Shown piece by piece: positions 18,860 through 27,246 of a DNA stretch of 64,000 nt (within the stretch, counting starts at the first letter, position 1; each line of letters starts with the position of its first letter). A program made the translations under genes and the position numbers. Below the pieces are notes generated by a model that saw only the letters and a list, made by a program, of their open reading frames with translations, was not told the origin of the DNA and searched no databases. The DNA is from Gillisia marina (GTDB lineage: Bacteria > Bacteroidota > Bacteroidia > Flavobacteriales > Flavobacteriaceae), in the NCBI RefSeq assembly GCF_000258765.1, contig NZ_AJLT01000052.1:1-64000 (forward strand), written 5' to 3'.

Positions 18860-19987
18860 CTAATTTATAAAGAATAAATTACTGGCGATCCCATCACTTA
18901 AAAACTTCCCTTTTTGGGTAGCGGTAAGTATCTCTTCATTTAGTACTAAAAGCCCTAACTCAATCTCTTTCGAAGCCTCGTTCAATAAATGGGTTTTATA
19001 AGTAATCCCAAATCGCTCCTCAACCTCATCAATATCGATTCCCCACATGGTTCGCAGCCTGGTCATCACATACTCGTTATATCGGTCTGTTACAGAAAGT
19101 TCTTCTTGCTCCAAAGACAACTCCCCTTTTTCTATAGATTTTATGTAGAGCGTATTATTACTGATGTTCCATTTTCTATATTTTCCATCAAAAGAATGTG
19201 CAGAAGGCCCAATTCCTAAATAGGGTTTCCCGAACCAATAGGCTGTATTGTTTTCTGAGAAATATCCAGGCTTTCCATAATTAGAAAATTCATAATGAAC
19301 AAAGCCCTCTTCCTTAAGTATGGTTGTCAAAATATCGAAGTGCGCTCTTGCAGCCTCATCATCTACCGGTTTTACCTTACCCTTTTCAATCATTTTTTTT
19401 AGAGCAGTATTTGGCTCGATAGTTAAAGCATAGCAGGAAAAATGTGGTAATTCGAGAGAAAGTGCCGTTTGAATATTGGCTTTCCAGCGCTCCTTGCTCA
19501 TTCCCGGAATCCCATATATAAGATCTATAGAAATATTCTCGAAAAATTGTTTAGCCATCTGTATGCTTTCCAAAGCTTCTTTGGCATTATGCGCCCGATT
19601 CATCAATTGTAGATCTTCTTCAAAAAAAGATTGCACCCCAATACTCAACCTATTTATGCCAGCATCCTTGAAGGTTTTAAGGTTCTCTAGCGTAAGATCA
19701 TCCGGGTTTGCTTCCAAAGTGATCTCCACGTCTTCCCTAAGCTCAAAATTGACACTTATAGCGTCAAAGATCAGCTTCAATTCTTCTGAAGAAAGTAAAG
19801 AAGGAGTACCTCCGCCAAAATAAATAGTATCCAGCTGTTTTCCGGGCAATTCATTTTTCCGAAGCCTTATTTCTTCGCATAACATATTCACCAATTCTCC
19901 CTTTTTCCTGATAGAGGTGGAAAAATGGAAATCACAATAGTGACAAGCCTGCTTGCAAAATGGAATATGTATATATAGAGAAGACAT
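18860..19987 (-). CDS. hemW: radical SAM heme chaperone HemW
   Basis: 375 aa. Radical SAM cluster motif C11-x3-C15-x2-C18 ('FCKQACHYCDF'), the glycine-rich 'YFGGGTPSLLS', 'GVQSFFEEDLQLMNRAHNA' and the HemW C-terminal region 'YNEYVMTRLRTMWGIDI'. HemW was formerly called coproporphyrinogen oxidase-like and delivers heme to target proteins; it is not HemN because the HemN-specific cysteine layout is absent. The ATG start at 19987 gives MSSLYIHIPF, the standard N-terminus. Confidence 0.94.
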   Translation of the reverse strand: MSSLYIHIPFCKQACHYCDFHFSTSIRKKGELVNMLCEEIRLRKNELPGKQLDTIYFGGGTPSLLSSEELKLIFDAISVNFELREDVEITLEANPDDLTLENLKTFKDAGINRLSIGVQSFFEEDLQLMNRAHNAKEALESIQMAKQFFENISIDLIYGIPGMSKERWKANIQTALSLELPHFSCYALTIEPNTALKKMIEKGKVKPVDDEAARAHFDILTTILKEEGFVHYEFSNYGKPGYFSENNTAYWFGKPYLGIGPSAHSFDGKYRKWNISNNTLYIKSIEKGELSLEQEELSVTDRYNEYVMTRLRTMWGIDIDEVEERFGITYKTHLLNEASKEIELGLLVLNEEILTATQKGKFLSDGIASNLFFIN

Positions 19988-19998
19988 AGATTACAATT

Positions 19999-20398
19999 AA
20001 CAGTGATCAATTAGCAATAATCAATTTTTGATTCTAGTGGTTTTCAAAATTGAAAACATTATTTTGGATAATTCATCTGCTTTTTCAAATGCATTTTGAA
20101 AAACATCGAATTCCAAATAATCTGAATCCTTCAGAAGTGATAACCAATATTTCACTTCAAGACTTTCTTTATAAGCTATAGAAATTTTTGCGGAAAAATC
20201 AGCTTTAGAAATAGCCCCATTTGCTTCAGCTATATTGGCGCCAATAGAGGTGCCAGATCTCAACAATTGTTTAGATAATACATACTCCTTTTTAGAAGCA
20301 ATAAGATTTTTATAAACTCCAATGATCATCAATGAAAAATCATAAGATTTCTTCGAAAGTGGATTATTCATTTCACTCATTGCTAATTGATAATTGTT
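19999..20398. repeat. inverted repeats flanking a four-helix-bundle gene
   Basis: Left arm 19999-20018 (AACAGTGATCAATTAGCAAT) and the reverse complement of 20379-20398 (AACAATTATCAATTAGCAAT) match at 18 of 20 bases. The right arm covers the start codon of the 20021-20380 gene and abuts the ruvC stop codon. The unit looks like a small insertion cassette. Confidence 0.7.
20021..20380 (-). CDS. four-helix bundle protein (23S rRNA intervening-sequence protein family), 119 aa
   Basis: Typical S23/IVP family pattern: 'SYDFSLMIIGVYKNL', 'LSKQLLRSGTSIGANIAEA' (the family hallmark SGTSIGANIxEA) and 'LEVKYWLSLL'. These proteins form helical bundles and are often encoded in 23S rRNA intervening sequences or scattered as stand-alone genes. 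Their role is unclear; the related Avd protein assists diversity-generating retroelements, but no reverse transcriptase is near. It lies between hemW and ruvC within inverted repeats. Met1 or Met4 may be the start. Confidence 0.9.
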   Translation of the reverse strand: MSEMNNPLSKKSYDFSLMIIGVYKNLIASKKEYVLSKQLLRSGTSIGANIAEANGAISKADFSAKISIAYKESLEVKYWLSLLKDSDYLEFDVFQNAFEKADELSKIMFSILKTTRIKN

Positions 20399-20955
20399 TA
20401 TTGCTTCTTGAGTTTACTCGGATTTTGTTTTACAAAAGAATCCCAACCAGTATAGCTTTTCCCTACTTCAACTTTTCCTGAATTGTAGTAATGACATACC
20501 GCCGCAGCCAATCCATCGGTAGAATCTAAATTCTTGGGCAATTCCTTAAGTCCTAATAAACTTTGTAGCATTTTAGCTACTTGCTCCTTACTGGCATTCC
20601 CATTTCCTGTAATTGCCATTTTAATTTTCTTGGGCAGGTATTCGGTGATTGGAACCTCTCTGGATAGTCCGGCAGCCATAGCTACACCTTGGGCTCTTCC
20701 CAGCTTCAACATAGACTGAACGTTCTTCCCAAAAAATGGCGCCTCGATAGCGATTTCGTCTGGATGAAAAGTATCAATTAACTCAACGGTTCGCTCGAAG
20801 ATCAGTTTCAGTTTAATGTACGGATCGTTATATTTTTGGAGCAACAACTCGTTAAGTTGCAAGAACTCCATTTTTTTATTCACCACCTTAATCAATCCAA
20901 AACCCATAATAGTGGTTCCGGGATCGATTCCTAAAATAATTCGTTCGTTTTTCAA
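20398..20955 (-). CDS. ruvC: crossover junction endodeoxyribonuclease RuvC
   Basis: 185 aa. Catalytic Asp11 in 'ILGIDPGTTIMGFG', Glu in 'IAIEAPFFGKN', 'KLGRAQGVAM' and the C-terminal 'DSTDGLAAAVCHYY' with paired acidic residues. RuvC resolves Holliday junctions with RuvAB. Its stop codon abuts the inverted repeat at 20379-20398, so the cassette was inserted next to or into its 3' end without breaking the frame; the last residues 'SKLKKQ' may have been altered by it. Confidence 0.95.
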   Translation of the reverse strand: MKNERIILGIDPGTTIMGFGLIKVVNKKMEFLQLNELLLQKYNDPYIKLKLIFERTVELIDTFHPDEIAIEAPFFGKNVQSMLKLGRAQGVAMAAGLSREVPITEYLPKKIKMAITGNGNASKEQVAKMLQSLLGLKELPKNLDSTDGLAAAVCHYYNSGKVEVGKSYTGWDSFVKQNPSKLKKQ

Positions 20956-21069
20956 AAGTGGAAAGTCTTTAGCTACTACCCATTCTTAATAGTTTGTTTA
21001 CTTTTGATTGGGCTTTACAAAGCTACATAATTCTGCTTAGCAATTCTCTTAAACCGACGATCTGTAAAT

Positions 21070-22224
21070 ATGCTTTTATTTATAATTTTTCTGATTGTTT
21101 TAACGCTATGCTATGCAGCATTAATCACTGCCCTCCTCTTCGGGTGGAAAAAGGTTGAAAAGTTCGAATTAAAGGAAGTCTCTCCTTTTAATAAATTCTC
21201 CATCATAATTCCGTTTAGAAATGAAGCCGAAAATTTACCGGATCTTCTTTATTCTCTATCAAACTTAGACTATCCACGATCTCACTTTGAGATCCTTTTG
21301 GTAAATGATGAGTCTGAAGACAACTCTTTACAGGCCTGTTTTCATTTTAAACAATCTCACCCCCAGCTTACTTTTTCTATTATCAACAACAAAAGAAGTA
21401 CCGCTTCTCCGAAAAAAGACGCCATAACAACTGCAATTGCCTCATCGAGATTTAATTATGTTTTGACCACTGATGCAGATTGTATTGTTCCCGTGGAGTG
21501 GTTAAATGTATATAATCAGAGTATCCTGAAAACTAAGGCAAGTCTCATCGCTGGACCGGTAAGTTTTTTAAATGGGAGATATGTCAAAGAAAAATTTCTA
21601 AACTATCTGGTAGCATTTCAGGATCTGGATTTTATGAGCTTGCAAGCAGTCAGCATCGGAGCCTTTGGGTTGAAGAAGCCATTTATGTGCAATGCAGCAA
21701 ATATGTGCTATAAAAAAGAGGCATTTCTGAAGGTGGATGGATATCAAGAAAATTCCGATATTTCCGGGGGAGATGATGTTTTTTTACTTCAGAAATTCAC
21801 AGAATTAAATTATCCCGTATCCTTTTTAAAGTCTGAAGCCGCCATTGTAAGAACAAAACCTCAAGATTCATTAAAAACCTTGTTTTCACAGCGAATTCGA
21901 TGGGCCGCAAAAGCTCCCGCCTATAAAAGCGCTTTTTCAAAACTTGTAGGATTACTTGTTTTATTGATGAATTTAGCGATTATAGTTACAATTGTTTTAG
22001 TGCTTTTTGAAATGATTCACTACCAAATCCTGCTCTTTAGTTTCGCAATTAAATTTACAGCAGATCTTTCTTTACTATATGTATCGGCGAAGTTCTTCAG
22101 AAAAAGAATGATATTAAGTCATTATCTATGGTCTAGTTTACTTTACCCTTTTTTCTCCACAACAGTAGCCATAGCCTCTTTATTCAGCGGATTTGAATGG
22201 AAAGGAAGAAGTTTTAAGAAATAG
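21070..22224 (+). CDS. family 2 glycosyltransferase, membrane-bound (384 aa)
   Basis: An N-terminal TM helix (about 2-23), then a GT2 domain with 'SIIIPFRNEAENLPDLL', the DxD-like 'TTDADCIVP', the 'GGDDVFLL' acid motif and QRIRW (QxxRW), followed by two to three C-terminal helices (about 295-375). The QxxRW motif marks processive or polyprenyl-linked GT2 enzymes. It transfers a sugar from a nucleotide donor at the inner membrane; donor and acceptor are unknown. It is divergent from ruvC and monocistronic. Confidence 0.9.
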   Translation: MLLFIIFLIVLTLCYAALITALLFGWKKVEKFELKEVSPFNKFSIIIPFRNEAENLPDLLYSLSNLDYPRSHFEILLVNDESEDNSLQACFHFKQSHPQLTFSIINNKRSTASPKKDAITTAIASSRFNYVLTTDADCIVPVEWLNVYNQSILKTKASLIAGPVSFLNGRYVKEKFLNYLVAFQDLDFMSLQAVSIGAFGLKKPFMCNAANMCYKKEAFLKVDGYQENSDISGGDDVFLLQKFTELNYPVSFLKSEAAIVRTKPQDSLKTLFSQRIRWAAKAPAYKSAFSKLVGLLVLLMNLAIIVTIVLVLFEMIHYQILLFSFAIKFTADLSLLYVSAKFFRKRMILSHYLWSSLLYPFFSTTVAIASLFSGFEWKGRSFKK

Positions 22225-22229
22225 ATTTG

Positions 22230-22262
22230 TTAGATGTTAGATGTTAGATGTTAGATGTTAGA
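22230..22262. repeat. tandem heptamer TTAGATG, 4.7 copies
   Basis: TTAGATG repeats four times and is followed by TTAGA, just after the glycosyltransferase stop codon. It is a simple tandem repeat of a type often seen in flavobacterial intergenic regions. Confidence 0.9.
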
Positions 22263-22313
22263 CAAAATAACCAATAACTATTAACTTACAACTGTGAATT
22301 GCTTAATGTAAAC

Positions 22314-22790
22314 CTATTCAGCTTTAATAAGGATTGGCATTTTAAATACACTAGAAACAGGAATTCCCCGCTTTATTGCAGGATATATTTTAGGTAAGGA
22401 ATCTACACTTTGCCGCACCCATTTATCCAGTTCTGGTAATTGATTTGTTACCACAGAATCTACTCTTATAGAATCTACCACAGGTTTTCCAGATTTAGAG
22501 ATCTCCAGATATAAAAACAAAGTGTCATCTATAGCTTGTGTAACTATAGGTTCTTGTTTTGTGAGATAAGCATAAATCGAATTAGCTACAGTCGCCTCAA
22601 AACAACTACGTGCCTTGGTAAGATCTGTAATGCTTTTACAATTTTCGAAAGCAGGGTATTCATCTACTTCGCGCCAATTTAAAGATTTTGACTCTTGGCT
22701 AAGCACCTCTTCTGAAGAGATCTTCTTGGTTTCAAAATTATTACAACACACCAAAATTGGGAGAATAAGCAGAAGTAAAGTTTTTCTCAT
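22314..22790 (-). CDS. lipoprotein with a TonB-C-like domain (158 aa)
   Basis: Signal peptide with lipobox at Cys15/Cys16 ('LLILPILVCCNN'). The mature part has 'EYPAFENCKSITDLTKARSCF', then a beta-strand pattern 'LFLYLEISKSGKPVVDSIRV' and 'LPKIYPAIKRGIPVSSVFKMPILIKAE', which matches the C-terminal domain of energy transducer TonB as used in Bacteroidota signalling proteins. It is not a canonical TonB because it lacks an N-terminal TM helix and Pro-rich stretch. Its neighbours downstream (TPR, M56-TonB, BlaI) form a related set. Confidence 0.65.
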   Translation of the reverse strand: MRKTLLLLILPILVCCNNFETKKISSEEVLSQESKSLNWREVDEYPAFENCKSITDLTKARSCFEATVANSIYAYLTKQEPIVTQAIDDTLFLYLEISKSGKPVVDSIRVDSVVTNQLPELDKWVRQSVDSLPKIYPAIKRGIPVSSVFKMPILIKAE

Positions 22791-22851
22791 GCAGCTAACT
22801 ATCTAGTCTATTGAATGCCAAAAATAGTGAATTTAAGCAGCTTAGGAAAAA

Positions 22852-23994
22852 CTATTCTCCGTTTAGATGCAATTCTTCTTTAATATCCTTGATTCTGATT
22901 TCTACCAAATAGATCAAACTTTCATTACCCTTTTTGGAATACTTCCCAAGATAGGATTGGTAATAATTTAGCACTGCTTTTTTATCCTTAAAATAATTAT
23001 CTGCCGCAATTGCACGCTCGTATAAAGCCCGTTCATTCTCCGGGTTTTCTTCTAATGCACTATTAAAATATTGAAAGGCTTTTTCATAATCCTCTTGAAG
23101 TTTGTAAGTAAGGGCCAAGCTTAAAAACTCTGCATCTACAGGCTGTTTTTTAATGAGCAAAGACATCAGTAAATGGGTTTCAGATTTTTTTAAATCGCCC
23201 GTTCTAGCATATAATTTTCCTAGATTATAATGGGTGTCAGAATTTCTGTCTTCATAACTTAATGCCGACTCGTACTGAATTATTGCATCTTTAAAATTGT
23301 TCTGATGATAATAACAAAACCCTAATTTAGAATGCACAAATTCATTTCCCTGCCCAAGCGCTAAAAGCTTTTCTAACGGGGGAATTGCCAGCACATAGGA
23401 ATTTTCATTAAAATAAGTTTGAGCGAGTATGGAGAGTAAGGATGCATTATTTGGGTTCACTTGTAATCCTTGTAGACTTAATTTTTCTGAAACAGAAAAG
23501 TTTCTTCGGCTTAATGCATTTTTAGCAAGTTTGTATAAGGCTTGCTGATGACTAGGATCTATTTCAATCGTTCTTTCCAAAAAACCAATATGGGTACTAT
23601 CTCTTTTCTTTTCCTTTATAATTGCTTGTTGAAATTGAAATCCGGCATTTTCGGGATATTTAATTGCCAGTAGTGAAAAGAGACTATCGGCAGCATTTAA
23701 CTCCCCTGCCTTTACAAGCACCTCACCATATTCCATGGCAGAAAGCAACTTATTTGGATGATCCTGAAGAATTCTTTTATAGCTTTTTATAGCTGAATCT
23801 AAATTCCCTGAAGCCACATACAATTTTGCTAGTCGCAGCTGAACAACATCCGATTTTTCCTGAATGCTATCTAGTTGAAGAATTGCTTCAGAATAATTTC
23901 CAACAGCATACAAACTATCTGCAATAGCTAAAGTCGGGGTTTGTGCCCCGACTTGCATTACAAACAACATAATTAACAAACTTATTTTATTCAT
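22852..23994 (-). CDS. tetratricopeptide repeat protein, exported (380 aa)
   Basis: Signal peptide (residues 1-17, 'LLIMLFVMQVGAQ') followed by about nine TPR units such as 'AILQLDSIQEKSDVVQLRLAKL' split by helices and 'AIIQYESALSYEDRNSDTHYNLGKLY'. TPRs bind other proteins. The gene overlaps the 3' end of the M56-TonB gene by 8 bases, so it belongs to the BlaI-M56-TPR transcript. It is probably periplasmic and may take part in the same sensory system. Confidence 0.85.
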   Translation of the reverse strand: MNKISLLIMLFVMQVGAQTPTLAIADSLYAVGNYSEAILQLDSIQEKSDVVQLRLAKLYVASGNLDSAIKSYKRILQDHPNKLLSAMEYGEVLVKAGELNAADSLFSLLAIKYPENAGFQFQQAIIKEKKRDSTHIGFLERTIEIDPSHQQALYKLAKNALSRRNFSVSEKLSLQGLQVNPNNASLLSILAQTYFNENSYVLAIPPLEKLLALGQGNEFVHSKLGFCYYHQNNFKDAIIQYESALSYEDRNSDTHYNLGKLYARTGDLKKSETHLLMSLLIKKQPVDAEFLSLALTYKLQEDYEKAFQYFNSALEENPENERALYERAIAADNYFKDKKAVLNYYQSYLGKYSKKGNESLIYLVEIRIKDIKEELHLNGE

Positions 23995-25454
23995 TTACAT
24001 TATCAACTTGAAATACGATTGGTAAAGCATACATAACACCAACTGCTTTTCCTTTTTGCTCACCCGGAGTCATTTGGGGTAAAGAATTAATTACACGCTT
24101 CGCCTCTTCTTCCAATTTTGGATGAGGAGCACGGGATCTTACATCTACAATATTTCCGTTTTCGTCTATTTTAAATTGAACAATGACCCTATTTACTCCA
24201 GTTAGCCCAGCATCTTTCCCCAAATCGCTATTAAAATTAGCAATTACATGGTCTTGAATTTTTTGGGACATACATTTTTTTTTGCTCTTCATTAGAGGAT
24301 AAGTTTTCACAACCAGGATATAATGGCACTTGATCTATTATGGCAAACGGCACATCACTTCCTGGAAAACCATTGGATGAAGACTTATCTGGGTATTGAG
24401 CAGGAGGAGGAGGAAGAGGCCAATCGTTCCGGTCTTTAACTATCTGCTCCATGATGACAAAAAACTGATTTTTTTCAATTTCGGAAAGTTCTTTGCCTTC
24501 ATCTAATGCCTGTTTTATTTCGGCTAACTGCTCAGAAATTGAACTTTCCTTTTCCATTTTTTGAGGACTCTCCTGCGTACAGGAAACAACGGTAAGCATT
24601 ACCAACAGTAATGGCAATAATACTAGGTATTTGAATTTTGCGATGGTTTTAGATTTTGATTTTTGTAACATAACTATTCGTTTTTTGATTAATGAATGAT
24701 TAAAAAATTGATTGATGAATGAAATATTTTGTGTGTTAAAAGCCGTGTTTAGTAATTGCTCGTAATAACTTCGCTTTTCTATTGTTTTAACTACGCTGGA
24801 ATCTGCAATAAATTCGTGCAGTGCGGCTATTCTATTTTGATAGATGTATATAAGTGGATTAAACCAAAAAAAGATTTTTAGAATTTCAAAGAACACCAAA
24901 TCGTAACTATGTTTTTGCTGAACATGAATTAGTTCGTGTGCTACTATTTGTTCTCTTTCAATTTTGGGTAAAGCTGCGCCTAAAAAAATGGTTTTATTAA
25001 ATGTGCAAGCAATATTAGAGGAAGGAATTTCAATAATTTTGAAATTTTTCACTTCTGAAACAACATCAAACTTGAATAATTTTCGCAGGTTAATTAGCTT
25101 TTTTCCAATAATTCCTAAACTAACAATGGCACCAAGACAATAAATAATCGGTAGCCAATTTAAAGCATGGTTTTTTGTAGATAAAACTATTTCTGGAAGT
25201 TGCTGTACATTTTGAGTTGCTCCTCCAATATAAACTTCCGGAAGCCAAAATCTTGAAATAGAGGTTATAGATTCCTGAGGCACAATACCAGACAACATTT
25301 CAATATTAATTATGGGCAACATAAAAGCTAACACAGGTGTTACTAGTAAGTAAACCCTATTATGATTGAAAAATGTTTCCTTTTTCAGTAATAGTTCATA
25401 CACCAGCAGAAATGCTAAGTGAAATAATATGACTTGAAAAATATAAGATTCCAT
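23987..25454 (-). CDS. BlaR1/M56-family peptidase fused to a TonB C-terminal domain (about 488 aa), one frameshift
   Basis: Membrane helices near the N-terminus (about 5-22, 35-50, 100-118), then the M56 zinc site H173-E-L-I-H177 ('VAHELIHVQQKH'), a further helix (about 275-295), a soluble linker and a C-terminal TonB_C-like domain ('VNRVIVQFKIDENGNIVDV', 'INSLPQMTPGEQKGKAVGV'). M56 proteins sense signals and cleave BlaI-type repressors. The frame stops early because of A9 (24274-24282); with A8 the two parts read through as 'SSNEEQKKCMSQKIQDHV'. It starts right after blaI, and the TPR gene overlaps its end. Confidence 0.88.
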
Positions 25455-25455
25455 A

Positions 25456-25815
25456 CTAGGTGTCTTTATTTATTTCCTTTAAAATAGCCTCCAGTTCTTT
25501 GGTGTCCAGATCGTTTTTCTTTACGAAAAAAGAAACCATGCTTTTAAAGGAGCCATTAAAATAATTATCCACCAGTTTATTCATACTCTGGTTGCTGTAA
25601 GTTTCTTTCCCTACCAACGGGATGTAGATATAGCCCTTCCCCTCTTTTCTATGTCCTACAAAATTTTTGGATTCCAGAATCCTAACGATTGTAGATACTG
25701 TATTATATGCAGGCTTAGGCTCGGGCATCTCATCTATGATTCCCGCAACATTTGCTTCTTTAAGATGCCATAAGATCTGCATGATCTCTTCTTCAGCTTT
25801 TGTTAATTGTTTCAT
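25456..25815 (-). CDS. BlaI/MecI/CopY family transcriptional repressor (119 aa)
   Basis: Winged helix with 'LTKAEEEIMQILWHLKEANV', 'AYNTVSTIVRILESKNFVGHRKEGKG' (the recognition helix), and 'YIYIPLVGKETYSNQSMNKLVDNYFNG' continuing to the dimerisation region. BlaI-type dimers bind palindromes and are cut by an M56 protease on induction. The M56-TonB gene follows two bases after its stop. Two adjacent palindromes lie just upstream at 25845-25877 and likely form its operator, so it is autoregulated. Confidence 0.93.
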   Translation of the reverse strand: MKQLTKAEEEIMQILWHLKEANVAGIIDEMPEPKPAYNTVSTIVRILESKNFVGHRKEGKGYIYIPLVGKETYSNQSMNKLVDNYFNGSFKSMVSFFVKKNDLDTKELEAILKEINKDT

Positions 25816-25844
25816 TTGGATTGAATAATGTTCAGCTAATGTAA

Positions 25845-25877
25845 AACTAAATATTTAGTTGAACTAATTATTTAGTT
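25845..25877. promoter_or_regulatory. tandem palindromic operator for the BlaI-type repressor
   Basis: AACTAAATATTTAGTT (25845-25860) is a perfect 16-bp palindrome, followed at a 17-base pitch by AACTAATTATTTAGTT (25862-25877), with one mismatched pair. They lie 30 bases upstream of the repressor start. A further half site, AAACTAAATTTT, is at about 25920-25935. BlaI relatives bind palindromes of this general size. Confidence 0.75.
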
Positions 25878-26011
25878 TAAAATTTAACGGATTCTCAAAA
25901 CAAACTAATCAGATAGATATTAAACTAAATTTTAAAATTGCCCCGAAAACCTTTGAAAATTAAAAATTCAATGAAGGATTAATTCAATATTTTAGCTAAA
26001 AACAAAATAGT

Positions 26012-26509
26012 ATGGATTTAATATTAATACTGGTTGGAGGTCTATTAATGATCGTTGGAATTCTTGGGAGTTTTCTACCAGTTTTACCAGGAGTTCCCGT
26101 TAGTTGGCTAGGTCTTCTTGTATTACATCTTGCTCCTTCTATTCCAATGAACTATTGGTTATTAGGAATTACTTTAATTATTGCTATACTTATTTATGCG
26201 TTAAATCTTCTAATCCCGGCTATGGGAACAAAACGCTTTGGCGGGAGCAAATTTGGCATTATTGGCGCTACCATCGGTTTAATTGTGGGTTTAATTGCAC
26301 CCATCCCTTTCGGGGTTTTAATAGGCCCATTCATTGGGGCATTTATAGGAGAAATCATTAATAAAAGTAATTCCAAATCGGCATTAAAAGCGGCTTTTGG
26401 ATCCTTTATCGGGTTTTTAGCTTCCAGTTTTATGGAATTTGTAATTGCCTTTGGCTTTCTTATACTCTTTATTTACAAGGCTTGGGAATATCGCGATCTT
26501 TTATCTTAG
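26012..26509 (+). CDS. DUF456 family membrane protein (165 aa)
   Basis: Four to five membrane helices with glycine-rich phrases typical of DUF456: 'GILGSFLPVLPGVPVSWLGL', 'GTKRFGGSKFGIIGATIG' and 'GPFIGAFIGEI'. These are inner-membrane proteins of unknown role, named for glycine-zipper-like helices. It is divergent from the BlaI gene and a single-gene unit. Confidence 0.88.
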   Translation: MDLILILVGGLLMIVGILGSFLPVLPGVPVSWLGLLVLHLAPSIPMNYWLLGITLIIAILIYALNLLIPAMGTKRFGGSKFGIIGATIGLIVGLIAPIPFGVLIGPFIGAFIGEIINKSNSKSALKAAFGSFIGFLASSFMEFVIAFGFLILFIYKAWEYRDLLS

Positions 26510-26695
26510 CTACAAGGCATTAATTAAAAGCACTATATTCTAAACCTTTAGCTTCAGATATTCGTAAATATTTACGACATCCTTGCAACATCAATGCAAA
26601 CATTAAATATATCATAGTTATTACCACAATATTTACTTAGATTTATAAGAAAATTATTGGTTTTTTAACTATTTAACAATCTCGTATTGCGTGTA

Positions 26696-27244
26696 ATGAA
26701 TCAAGAAACTACTTATTTCTTTTTATTTATCACCCTCTTAGCAAGTAATTTTTGTCTTGCTCAAGAGTTGTATTCTACATCTTCAGCTCAGGTAGAATTC
26801 TTTTCTGAAGCTCCTATTGAAAATATTAAAGCAGATTCCAATAAAGGTATTTCGGTATTAAATCTAGATACCGGAGAGATCGCATTTCAAGTTAAGATTA
26901 ATACTTTTCAGTTTGAAAAGGCCTTGATGCAAGAGCATTTCAATGAAAATTATATGGAATCCGAAAAATTTCCCAAAGCTAGTTTTAAAGGTAAGATCAC
27001 CAATTTAGACATTCAGCAAAACACAACTCAAGATGTGCTTATAAAAGGAGATCTAAGAATGCATGGAATTTCTCGCAGCGTTGAAATTCCCGCAAAGCTT
27101 CAACTAAGGGATGAAACACTTATTTTAGAATCTACTTTTAACGTTGCCTGCGAAGATTATGAAATTAAAATCCCAAAATTGCTCTGGAAAAATATTGCGG
27201 AGATTATTCAAGTAGATCTAACAGCTAACTACAAAAAATATTAA
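26696..27244 (+). CDS. YceI-like periplasmic protein (182 aa)
   Basis: Signal peptide (residues 1 to about 22, ending 'NFCLAQ'), then a YceI beta-barrel fold: 'FQFEKALMQEHFNENYMESEKFPKASFKGKI' spread over three strands, 'DLRMHGISRSVEIPAKL' and a C-terminal strand. YceI proteins bind isoprenoids or similar lipophilic molecules. The frame is open from TTG at 26687, but ATG at 26696 is preferred. It is followed closely by DUF5777 and Rieske genes on the same strand, implying a shared electron-transfer or quinone-related role. Confidence 0.87.
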   Translation: MNQETTYFFLFITLLASNFCLAQELYSTSSAQVEFFSEAPIENIKADSNKGISVLNLDTGEIAFQVKINTFQFEKALMQEHFNENYMESEKFPKASFKGKITNLDIQQNTTQDVLIKGDLRMHGISRSVEIPAKLQLRDETLILESTFNVACEDYEIKIPKLLWKNIAEIIQVDLTANYKKY

Positions 27245-27246
27245 AA

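Noticed and set aside
22230-22262. CRISPR-like repeat
   Set aside because: The units are seven bases without spacers, so it is a simple tandem repeat. No CRISPR array or cas gene was found.
24274-24282. Programmed frameshifting at A runs (for example the M56-TonB gene)
   Set aside because: The shift occurs at ten unrelated genes, in both directions, with no stimulatory structures seen, so a sequencing-type indel is simpler.
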